22,843 bases of DNA from an uncultured Verrucomicrobia subdivision 3 bacterium (GTDB lineage: Bacteria > Verrucomicrobiota > Verrucomicrobiae > Limisphaerales > UBA11358), in contig CAINDH010000168.1 in assembly GCA_903847285.1 (NCBI GenBank), forward strand, positions 1 to 22,843, given 5' to 3'. The notes below the pieces were generated by a model. That model did not search any database. It was not told where the DNA came from and saw only the letters and a list, made by a program, of their open reading frames with translations. Numbering within the stretch: the first letter of the stretch is position 1; every line of letters begins with the position of its first letter. Below are positions 8,036-15,004 of this stretch, in pieces. Both the position numbers and the translations under genes were made by a program.

Positions 8036-9334
8036 TTGACCAAACAAACTGTCATCGCCGCCGGACGCCCGTTTCACATCCTCACGAAACCAATCGGGCC
8101 GATTTGCAATCTGGATTGCAAATACTGCTTCTATCTCGAAAAAGAAAAGATGTATCCCGGCGAAAACTCGTGGCGCATGAGCGACGCGGTGCTGGAGCGC
8201 TACGTTCGCGAATATATCCAGAGCCAGCCGGTGTCGGAGATCAACTTTGCGTGGCAGGGTGGCGAGCCGACGTTGCTGGGCGTGGAATTTTTCCGCAAGG
8301 CGGTTGAACTCCAGCAAAAATTCGCCGATGGCAAAACGATTTCCAACGCGATCCAGACGAACGGCACGTTGCTCGATGATGAGTGGTGTGAATTTCTGGC
8401 GGCGAACAAATTCCTCGTCGGGCTTTCAATAGATGGCCCGGCGGAGTTGCACGACCAATACCGCGTGGACAAGCGGCAGCAACCGACGTTCGACAAGGTG
8501 ATGCGCGGGCTGGAGTTTTTGAAGAAGCATCGCGTCGAGTTCAACACGCTCACCGTGGTCAACTGCGCGAATTCGCAGCACCCGCTGGAGGTTTATCGCT
8601 TTCTAAAAAGCATCGGCAGCGGGTTTTTGCAATTCATCCCGCTCGTTGAGCGCGCTGCGCCGACGGAAATGAAAACGGCGGGCTATGATTTTGCCGCGCC
8701 GCCGGTGCTCGGACGTAGCGGTGTCTCGGCAGAGCGCCGCAACTTTTCCCACAAGTCAGCGGCACTCTGCCGAGATGCCGCTACGGTCACCGAATGGAGC
8801 GTGGAGGCGGAAACTTATGGCAATTTCCTCTGCGCAATCTTCGACGAATGGGTGCGGCACGATGTCGGCAAAACGTTTGTGCAGTTGTTCGACGTGGCGC
8901 TCGGTAATTGGATGGGGCTTGGCTCGTCGCTCTGCGTCTTCGCGGAGAAGTGCGGCGCGGCGTTGGCCATCGAGCATAATGGCGATGTTTATTCCTGCGA
9001 CCACTACGTTTATCCCCAGCACAAGCTCGGCAACCTGATGAACCACAGCCTCGGCGCGATGTTGAACTCGCCGCCGCAGATGAAATTCGGCGACGACAAG
9101 CTGGATGCTCTGCCGAAGTTTTGCCGCGAATGCGAGGTGCGTTTCGCCTGCAATGGCGAATGTCCGAAGCACCGCTTCACCCAAACGCCGGACGGCGAGG
9201 CGGGATTGAATTACCTTTGCCCGGCTTACAAAAAATTCTTCAACCACATTGACCCGCATATGAAGACGATGGGCTGGTTGTTACAAAACGAGCGCGCCCC
9301 GGCGGAAATCATGCAAATGCCGGCGGGGAAATAA
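8036..9334 (+). CDS. Anaerobic sulfatase-maturating enzyme (radical SAM/SPASM)
   Basis: A 432-residue radical SAM enzyme that makes formylglycine from the Cys of sulfatases without oxygen, in the cytoplasm before export. The SAM cluster motif CNLDCKYC uses C24, C28 and C31, and WQGGEPTLLG follows. All eight SPASM cysteines keep anSME spacing: LCVFAEKC, then YSCD, then CRECEVRFACNGEC, then LCPAY. The Asp after the third of these (CD) matches the proposed catalytic base. The start is TTG at 8036: the frame is open back to a stop at 7952-7954 but contains no ATG, and the next ATG lies past the cluster motif. No Shine-Dalgarno is seen. Residues 227-250 are encoded by a palindromic 72-bp insert. 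It is divergent from its likely substrate, the sulfatase. Confidence 0.93.
   Translation: MTKQTVIAAGRPFHILTKPIGPICNLDCKYCFYLEKEKMYPGENSWRMSDAVLERYVREYIQSQPVSEINFAWQGGEPTLLGVEFFRKAVELQQKFADGKTISNAIQTNGTLLDDEWCEFLAANKFLVGLSIDGPAELHDQYRVDKRQQPTFDKVMRGLEFLKKHRVEFNTLTVVNCANSQHPLEVYRFLKSIGSGFLQFIPLVERAAPTEMKTAGYDFAAPPVLGRSGVSAERRNFSHKSAALCRDAATVTEWSVEAETYGNFLCAIFDEWVRHDVGKTFVQLFDVALGNWMGLGSSLCVFAEKCGAALAIEHNGDVYSCDHYVYPQHKLGNLMNHSLGAMLNSPPQMKFGDDKLDALPKFCRECEVRFACNGECPKHRFTQTPDGEAGLNYLCPAYKKFFNHIDPHMKTMGWLLQNERAPAEIMQMPAGK
8714..8785. repeat. 72-bp palindromic element inserted in frame in the maturase gene
   Basis: Left arm 8714-8740 begins CGTAGCGGTGTCTCGGCAGA. Right arm 8759-8785 is its reverse complement with 3 mismatches in 27. 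An 18-nt spacer (8741-8758) separates them and contains a short inner ACTT/AAGT pairing. The block is exactly 24 codons (RSGVSAERR to RDAAT) between the radical SAM and SPASM halves. It looks like a REP- or MITE-like dispersed hairpin. No other full copy is present in this window. Confidence 0.75.
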
Positions 9335-9335
9335 T

Positions 9336-10445
9336 TCAGTTTGCGGACGAAAACATCTTCGCCGGTCGCGAGAAAATCTCAGCGGGCACCCCGAGGTCGT
9401 GCTTCAACAAAACGTCGCGGTCCCATGGATTTTTTGTTCGCCAGATTTGTATTTTCTGGCGCAAGGACAGGCGGAACGAATACCACGGCGAGACTAGTGC
9501 GGTGTTGATGAGCGGAAAATCCGTGCCATACACAAGCCCGCTTGAAAAATCCGGCTTCATCAATGACTCTTTCAAATAACCCGGCTTGTTGAGTTGCGTC
9601 AGTGCGGAAATATCTGCGTAGAGATTGGGAAACTCCCGCATGAGTCGGGCGAGCCGGTCAGGGCCGCGTTCGCCGTGAAATTTTTCGCCGGAAGCAATGT
9701 GAGCGGCAATGACGGTCACGCCGAGGCTCAGCGGCAGACGCAATTTTTCCGGGTCGCCATAGTCGGCGGCGGCGCTCGCAAAAGACTTTTCTCCGCCGGT
9801 GTGCGACAGCAACGGCAGGTTCAGCTCAACCATTTTTTTGTAAAACGGGATGAACTTCGGGTCGTCGGGATTGATTTCCATGATGGGGGGAATCCATTTC
9901 ACCAGCACTGCGCCATGGTTTTTAGCCCACACTAGCTGCTCCACGGCGTTCGGACGGTTTGGGTTCACTGACGCGCCGAATAAAAGGTTTGTGTGCGCCG
10001 CGCAGAGGCTGGCGACAAATTCATTCGGGAAATAAACCTCGGTGTGATTAGTGTCGAACTGGCCATCTGCGCCGATGACACCGTCTAGTGCGAGAATGAC
10101 GGCCTTGCTGACATACTTGCTCTGCGCGAGCGTGGCGGAAATTTTATCGCCAATGATGGTATCACCTTTCGCCGCAATTTCTGTTTTGGAAACGCCGAAC
10201 GCGCGGAGATAGATGTTGAATCGCCAGTTGTCGCGCATTTCCGGCGAGACAAAGCAGCCGCTGCCGCCCGCGCCAATCCCTGCAATATGGCAGTGCATAT
10301 CCACGATTCCTGCTGGAATCGGTTCGACGGGGCGATACGGGCGTGACGGCAAGCACGCGCAACCGGCGCAGGCGATGAGAATGCTGATGCCGCCGGCGCG
10401 CCGCTGTTTCCAGACGGCGCGGAAAAGTTTCTTGGTTTTTTGCAT
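9336..10445 (-). CDS. Amidohydrolase-family metal-dependent hydrolase, probable lipoprotein
   Basis: A 369-residue protein of the amidohydrolase-2 TIM-barrel type. The start at 10445 puts a basic N-terminus (MQKTKKLFRAVWKQRR) before a hydrophobic stretch ending in cysteines at C26, C29 and C31; LIAC or the next Cys could be a lipobox, suggesting an envelope-anchored enzyme. An in-frame ATG at 10505 would add 20 residues ahead of this signal. Metal ligands are consistent with the family: H51 and H53 in DMHCHI, H215 in LSHTGGE, H249 in AAHIAS and D309 in YGTDFP. The substrate is unknown. Its stop lies one base from that of the convergent maturase gene. It is divergent from the M42 peptidase gene. 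Confidence 0.78.
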   Translation of the reverse strand: MQKTKKLFRAVWKQRRAGGISILIACAGCACLPSRPYRPVEPIPAGIVDMHCHIAGIGAGGSGCFVSPEMRDNWRFNIYLRAFGVSKTEIAAKGDTIIGDKISATLAQSKYVSKAVILALDGVIGADGQFDTNHTEVYFPNEFVASLCAAHTNLLFGASVNPNRPNAVEQLVWAKNHGAVLVKWIPPIMEINPDDPKFIPFYKKMVELNLPLLSHTGGEKSFASAAADYGDPEKLRLPLSLGVTVIAAHIASGEKFHGERGPDRLARLMREFPNLYADISALTQLNKPGYLKESLMKPDFSSGLVYGTDFPLINTALVSPWYSFRLSLRQKIQIWRTKNPWDRDVLLKHDLGVPAEIFSRPAKMFSSAN

Positions 10446-10551
10446 GCGCCGATGATGAACAAAAAATTGGGGCGGCCGTGAATTGAAAAACTTTCCGGCA
10501 GCCATTGAAGAAAACGATTGCCGAATTTTTCCCGCGCTTTAGCCTGCCGTC
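10446..10551. other. Divergent intergenic region with a 17-nt repeated motif
   Basis: The 106 bp between the amidohydrolase and M42 peptidase starts must hold both promoters, though I cannot identify convincing -35/-10 boxes. GTGAATTGAAAAACTTT at 10478-10494 recurs exactly, inverted, at 14887-14903. Confidence 0.4.
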
Positions 10552-11622
10552 ATGCGCGAAGCCTCACTCCATTTTCTAAAAACCCTCGTCAACACTCCGA
10601 GCCCTGTCGGGCACGAAACGCGCGGCCAGCGCGTCTGGCTGGATTACGCCAAAAAATTTGCCGACGAAACTTTTTCTGACGCCTACGGCAACTGCGTCGC
10701 CGTGCTCAACAAGGGCGGCGGGCCGCGCATTATGCTCGCGGCGCATGCGGACGAGATCGCGATGGTGGTGAATTACATTGATGACAACGGCTTCATCTAC
10801 GTCCGGCGCATGGGCGGCGTGGACGCAGCCATCACCAAGGCGCAGCGCATCGTCATCCACACGCGCGGCGGCGCGGTCAAAGGTGTGGTCGGCAACGTCG
10901 CGCCGCATCTGACCAAGCTGGAAGGCGAACCGAAGATGCCGAAGATCCACGACATCTTCATCGACATCGGCGTGAGCAGCCGCAAGGAGGCGGAACAACT
11001 CATCCGCATCGGCGACCCGATCACGCTGGCGGATGAATTTGATGTTTTGCGCGGCGACCTCGTGGTGGCGCGGGCGTTCGATAATCGCATCGGCACGTTT
11101 GCCGTGGCAGAAACGTTGCGCCTGCTGAAGGAATCCAAAGTGAAACTGAACGTCGAAGTCTGCGCCGTCTCCAATGTGCAAGAAGAAGTCGGCCTGCTCG
11201 GCGCGCGGCAGATCGCGTATTCGCTGAATCCCGACCTCGCGCTCGTCGTGGATGTGACGCACGCCACGGATTATCCGACCGTGAGCAAGACGCAACACGG
11301 CGACACGCGGCTGGGCAAAGGCCCGGCCATCACGCACGGCGGCTGCAATCATCCCGAAGTCGTGAAGCGTCTCGAAGAAGTCGCGAAGAAAAAGAAAATC
11401 CCGCTGCAACACGAAGCCATGTCCAATTCCAGCGGCACGGACACGGACGTGATTTTCTGGACGCGTGGCGGCATCGCCAGCGCGCTCATCAGTCTGCCGA
11501 ACCGCTACATGCACTCGCCCGTCGAGGTCGTGAGCCTGCGCGACCTAGAGATGATTCCGCAACTCATGGCCGCCTTCGTGCAGTCGGTGAAGAAGGGCGA
11601 GCAGTTCAAGGTGAAGATTTGA
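10552..11622 (+). CDS. M42-family metallo-aminopeptidase
   Basis: A 356-residue cytosolic peptidase of the M42 (glutamyl aminopeptidase/TET/cellulase M-like) family, which removes N-terminal residues from short peptides and often forms dodecamers. The dinuclear metal site is complete: H65 in AAHADEI, D177 in ARAFDNRIG, E212 with catalytic base E211 in VQEEVGLLG, D234 in VVDVTHATD and H321 in RYMHSPVE. The length is normal for the family. The start ATG has no Shine-Dalgarno. The ABC ATPase gene begins 21 nt after the stop, suggesting cotranscription. Residue specificity cannot be read from sequence. Confidence 0.92.
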   Translation: MREASLHFLKTLVNTPSPVGHETRGQRVWLDYAKKFADETFSDAYGNCVAVLNKGGGPRIMLAAHADEIAMVVNYIDDNGFIYVRRMGGVDAAITKAQRIVIHTRGGAVKGVVGNVAPHLTKLEGEPKMPKIHDIFIDIGVSSRKEAEQLIRIGDPITLADEFDVLRGDLVVARAFDNRIGTFAVAETLRLLKESKVKLNVEVCAVSNVQEEVGLLGARQIAYSLNPDLALVVDVTHATDYPTVSKTQHGDTRLGKGPAITHGGCNHPEVVKRLEEVAKKKKIPLQHEAMSNSSGTDTDVIFWTRGGIASALISLPNRYMHSPVEVVSLRDLEMIPQLMAAFVQSVKKGEQFKVKI

Positions 11623-11643
11623 AGCCGCCAGCCTCCGCGCGCG

Positions 11644-12432
11644 TTGAAAAAGCTGGCCGCCATCCTATCCGTTGAAAAACTCCGCATCGTGCGCGACGGC
11701 ACGGTGATTTTGCGCGATGTGGACTGGCGCGTGCAGCGCGGTGAACACTGGGTCATCCTCGGCGCGAATGGTTCCGGCAAAACTTCCCTGTTAAGCGCGC
11801 TCACCGGCTACCTCATGCCGACGGCGGGGGAAATTTCTTTGCTCGGCAACATCTACGGTGAATCTGACTGGCGCGAGCTGCGCAAAAAAATCGGCATCGT
11901 CAGTTCTTCCATCCGGCAGATGATGGCGGACGAAGAACCAGCACTGGAGAGCGTGGCCAGCGGCAAATACGCGATGATTGATTTCTGGGGGCGTGTGAAG
12001 CGCAGCGAAAAAGCCGAGGCGCTGAAGCTCTTGAAACAGGTCGAGTGCGGGTATCTGGCCGAACGCCCGTGGCGCGTGCTCTCGCAGGGCGAACGCCAGC
12101 GTGTGTTGATAGGACGCGCGTTGATGGCCAAGCCTCGCTTGCTGATTTTAGACGAGCCCTGTGCCGGTCTCGACCCGGCGGCGCGGGAACATTTTCTCCA
12201 GTTTATCCAGCGGCTTGGCGCGCGGAAAAATTCACCGACACTGGTCTTCGTCACGCATCACGTCGAGGAGATCGTGCCGGTTTTTTCGCACGCACTGATT
12301 TTGAAAGACGGTGGTGTGCTCGCCGAGGGTAAAATGGCCAAGGTGCTAAGTTCCAGAAATCTCACCCAAGCCTTTAATACGCGAACGAAATTGCAATTGG
12401 CCGGAGGGCGCTACGGCTTAAAAGTTTCGTAA
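11644..12432 (+). CDS. Solo ABC transporter ATP-binding protein, YlmA/FepC-like
   Basis: A 262-residue ATPase with Walker A GANGSGKT at 40-47, signature LSQGE at 146-150, Walker B LLILDEP with D170 and E171, and a switch histidine in VFVTHHVEE. It resembles the YlmA/iron-complex class of ATPases. No permease or binding protein is adjacent, so its partner is encoded elsewhere or it acts outside transport. The start is TTG at 11644 (MKKLAAILSVEKLRIV); no ATG lies close, and starting later would remove the first beta-strand. It sits 21 nt after the M42 peptidase gene and ends at a strong terminator. Confidence 0.82.
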   Translation: MKKLAAILSVEKLRIVRDGTVILRDVDWRVQRGEHWVILGANGSGKTSLLSALTGYLMPTAGEISLLGNIYGESDWRELRKKIGIVSSSIRQMMADEEPALESVASGKYAMIDFWGRVKRSEKAEALKLLKQVECGYLAERPWRVLSQGERQRVLIGRALMAKPRLLILDEPCAGLDPAAREHFLQFIQRLGARKNSPTLVFVTHHVEEIVPVFSHALILKDGGVLAEGKMAKVLSSRNLTQAFNTRTKLQLAGGRYGLKVS

Positions 12433-12504
12433 GTGGGTTTCACCTGTCCGAAGCCTTAAATGTATTTCGCGTCGCTGCTGGCGGTATTTTTCTCCACAAA
12501 AAAA

Positions 12505-12530
12505 CCGGGCAGGATTTTCATCCTGCCCGG
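12505..12530. terminator. Bidirectional rho-independent terminator
   Basis: A perfect 10-bp stem, CCGGGCAGGA/TCCTGCCCGG, with loop TTTTCA. On the plus strand it is followed by CTGTTTTAATTTTT, and on the minus strand by a run of eight Ts. It therefore ends both the ABC ATPase transcript and the convergent PEP-CTERM transcript. Confidence 0.93.
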
Positions 12531-12554
12531 CTGTTTTAATTTTTGGCTAGTTGA

Positions 12555-13169
12555 TTAGGCAACGAGCTTGCGGCGGATGAGGCCGAGCGCAGTAATCGCG
12601 CCGCCGAGCATCGCAACCGTCGTGCCGCCGTCCGGAACATAACCGGTCACAGAACCGATCAAGACGTTGGACGCTTTGGAACCAGTGCCGCCACCGCCGA
12701 TGCCACCAGCGCCGACGCCGATGAAACCGTTTTGGTAGATGCTGCTAATCGCAAAGGAGGTGTCGGAACTGACTGAACCGATCAAAATTCCGAGCGTGCC
12801 TTGGACAGTTGAGAAATAAATGTTAGCAATTTCACCAGCCGTGGTGCTGTCGAGGCTGATTGAGCTAATCGCGAAACTGGATGAACCAGTGGCGGACAAA
12901 AGCTGGATGAATTCGCCCGCCCAGATTTCGTTGTCGCCGGACGGATCGCCAGTGAGACCGAGACCGGATTCACCGTTAGCGAGCTTCGCGTAGAGCTGGC
13001 TGCTAGAAGCATACGCCGTCAAAGAGGCGCCACCGGAGGTGAAGGTATGGCTGGAGCCGAGCGCCAGATTTGAGCCGTCGCTCAAGAAGTCGAACACGAT
13101 GGGGGCCGCTTGAGCGGTCATACCGAGGCCGACGAGAGCCGTGATTGCGAGGATGTTTTTGATTTTCAT
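12555..13169 (-). CDS. PEP-CTERM (VPDGG-type) sorted surface protein
   Basis: A 204-residue exported protein of unknown function. It has an N-terminal signal peptide (MKIKNILAITALVGLGMTAQA, cut before AP) and a Ser/Gly/Thr-rich body with a glycine run GAGGIGGGGTG. The C-terminal tripartite sorting signal is VPDGG at 178-182, a hydrophobic helix, then RRK near the end. By family, an exosortase would cleave near this motif and place the protein at the cell surface or in exopolysaccharide. No exosortase is in the window. No Shine-Dalgarno is visible at the ATG. A sigma-54 type site lies about 42 nt upstream and a strong terminator follows, so it is a monocistronic unit. Confidence 0.9.
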   Translation of the reverse strand: MKIKNILAITALVGLGMTAQAAPIVFDFLSDGSNLALGSSHTFTSGGASLTAYASSSQLYAKLANGESGLGLTGDPSGDNEIWAGEFIQLLSATGSSSFAISSISLDSTTAGEIANIYFSTVQGTLGILIGSVSSDTSFAISSIYQNGFIGVGAGGIGGGGTGSKASNVLIGSVTGYVPDGGTTVAMLGGAITALGLIRRKLVA

Positions 13170-13210
13170 AGTTTAGTTTGTTGCGATGGTTGGTTTCGCT
13201 GCCCCAATTA

Positions 13211-13226
13211 AGCAGGCACGATGCCA
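13211..13226 (-). promoter_or_regulatory. Sigma-54 (-24/-12) promoter of the PEP-CTERM gene
   Basis: Reading the minus strand, TGGCATCGTGCCTGCT matches the RpoN consensus TGGCAC-N5-TTGCW: GG and GC dinucleotides are at the required spacing, with TGGCA and TGCT intact. Transcription would begin about 12 nt further on, leaving a leader of about 30 nt before the ATG at 13169. PEP-CTERM genes in other bacteria are known to be under PrsK/PrsR and RpoN control. Confidence 0.7.
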
Positions 13227-13671
13227 CGCTCTCTACTTTTTACTACCAGTGAGAAATCGCTTCTTTTTACAATGGTTTAATGAGAAAAATGCTTTTTCAA
13301 ATGGACGTGGTGCTAAACTTCAAAGTGGAAAGGATTCCGACGCTCCAATCCGGGTTTTAGCCTAAAAACCGTCGAATTAAAGGGGTTTCTGTTGAAAAGG
13401 CGTTTTTGTAACCAAGCCCGACGTTTTCGGCTGGTTGGGAGGGGTTTGAAGTCCTGGAAATCAGTTGGCCGGTGTTGACTCTCTCTTTGATTCCGACTCG
13501 TCCACCGCCGGTGTGACGCGTGCCCGTGCCGAGGATGGCTTCGTGCGTCAGCTTACGCGGTCAGGTATCAGGGTTATTTGAACAATCCAGCACGGCGGCG
13601 GCATGCTTAAAACCTATCCCAAAAGTGAATTGCACTTTACAGCCCCGCCAGCTTGCGGAAATGATGTTCCC
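13227..13671. other. Long intergenic region between divergent PEP-CTERM and membrane-protein genes
   Basis: About 445 bp without a supported gene. It should contain enhancer sites for the sigma-54 promoter and the promoter of the downstream membrane-protein gene. I see a 6-bp hairpin (GGTTTT/AAAACC, 13353-13370) and a bulged hairpin at 13410-13436 (AACCAAGCC against GGCTGGTT). An in-frame ATG at 13603 would extend the next gene by 23 residues before its signal peptide; I reject that start. Confidence 0.5.
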
Positions 13672-14856
13672 ATGAAGAAGTTCAAATGGTTCCTCGCCGC
13701 CGTGCTGGCTTTGTCATTGCTCGCCAATTCCGCGCACGCTGCCATCACCGCCACCGGCAAGGACGACCCCAATCCACAGGCGAAAAAAGTTTGCGAAACC
13801 GTCTCTATGATCACTGGCGTCGCCATCTCGCCGCTGCTTGGCGTCGGTGGCGTGGGCGCGTATAAATATTTTTCCGTCCACAACGATGCTGAAAAAGCGG
13901 CGCTGCCGTGGTTTGCCAATCCACTCTTCTGGATTCCCGCGCTGTTGCTCGTCGGTGTCTGTTTCTTGAAAGACGCCGCCGGAACCACCATCCTGCCCAC
14001 CGCGCTAAAAAAGCCGCTCGATGCCGCCGAGACCATCGAACACAAAGTTTCCGGCCTCGTCGCCACCGGCGCATTCGTGCCCGTAGTCGCTTCGATTTTT
14101 CACGCCGCCGCGCCGCTCTCTCCCCAAAGTTCACTTGCCGCGTCCGGTTTTGCCGCCATGGATTTGCACTGGCTTTACAACGCGCTGATGGTTCCTTTTG
14201 CGATGGCGCTATTCTTCATCGTCTTCCTCGCGTCAAATGCCATCAACATATTAATTCTCATCAGCCCGTTCACCACTGTGGATACCGCGTTGAAAGTTTT
14301 CCGCACCAGCATCCTCGCCAGCGTCGCCGGCAGTTCTTTCGTCAACCCGTGGATCGGTGCGGCGTGGGCGGCAATCATCATATTGGTTTCGTGGCTGATC
14401 GCCGGGTGGTCATTCCGCCTCTCGCATTTCGGCCTCGCATTCCTCTGGGATTTTTTCACCGGCCGCAAAGGACGTTTCCAACCCGACGCCTCGGCGAATA
14501 AATTGTTCCTCGGCCGAAAAATTGAAAAAGTTCCCACGCGCACCTACGGCAAACTATCGCGTAACGACAAAGGCGAACTCGCCTTCAGCTACCGCCCGTG
14601 GCTCATCCTCCCGCAACGCACGCTAATTTTTCCTGCCGGAAATTACGAGGCTGGCCGCGGTGTGTTCTACTCTGAAATCCTGCGCATCGAAGGTGATTCC
14701 GCCAAGACCGTGATTCTCCTGCCGCCGCGTTACCTTGGCCACGAGGAAGCAGTTGCGCGCATCTACAATCTCGCCGGCACCCGCGATGTCGGCCTGCGCG
14801 CCGCGTGGGCGTGGTTCAAGAGTTTGTTCGGGAGCAAGCCGGTGACGGCGCACTGA
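13672..14856 (+). CDS. Multi-pass membrane protein of unknown function with signal peptide
   Basis: A 394-residue protein that I do not recognise. The start at 13672 gives a clear signal peptide (MKKFKWFLAAVLALSLL then ANSAHA), and cleavage before AITATG is likely. Hydrophobic segments follow at roughly 43-62, 78-98, 128-150, 168-200 and 212-243, and one contains NAINILILISPFTTVD. The remaining 150 residues are soluble, with YRPWLILPQRTLIFPAGNYEAGRG and a lysine/arginine-rich link after the last helix. The layout suggests an inner-membrane protein with a C-terminal soluble domain. Only a weak GGAA lies upstream. The gap to the next gene is 148 nt with an inverted repeat, so cotranscription with it is uncertain. 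Confidence 0.7.
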   Translation: MKKFKWFLAAVLALSLLANSAHAAITATGKDDPNPQAKKVCETVSMITGVAISPLLGVGGVGAYKYFSVHNDAEKAALPWFANPLFWIPALLLVGVCFLKDAAGTTILPTALKKPLDAAETIEHKVSGLVATGAFVPVVASIFHAAAPLSPQSSLAASGFAAMDLHWLYNALMVPFAMALFFIVFLASNAINILILISPFTTVDTALKVFRTSILASVAGSSFVNPWIGAAWAAIIILVSWLIAGWSFRLSHFGLAFLWDFFTGRKGRFQPDASANKLFLGRKIEKVPTRTYGKLSRNDKGELAFSYRPWLILPQRTLIFPAGNYEAGRGVFYSEILRIEGDSAKTVILLPPRYLGHEEAVARIYNLAGTRDVGLRAAWAWFKSLFGSKPVTAH

Positions 14857-14869
14857 GTCTGAACATCGT

Positions 14870-14903
14870 GTGAATTGATTCCGTCCAAAGTTTTTCAATT
14901 CAC
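14870..14903. repeat. 9-bp inverted repeat after the membrane-protein gene
   Basis: GTGAATTGA (14870-14878) and TCAATTCAC (14895-14903) are perfect complements around a 16-nt spacer. No T-tract follows, so it is not a standard terminator. Its right side, read on the minus strand, is GTGAATTGAAAAACTTT, identical over 17 nt to 10478-10494. Confidence 0.55.
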
Positions 14904-15004
14904 GTCGGCGCGGTGAAATGGGGCAATCTGGTGTCGTAACGTATCGGAAGCGGTAAATCCGGCCAGCGTCAGCAACGACATGGCCATCACGAAAGAACCC
15001 GGTT

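Noticed and set aside
10576..11514. 312-codon open frame on the minus strand
   Set aside because: It is antisense to the M42 peptidase with all metal ligands intact; the product is His/Arg/Asp-rich shadow sequence.
14870..14903. Terminator after the membrane-protein gene
   Set aside because: The inverted repeat has no GC-rich stem and no T-tract after it.
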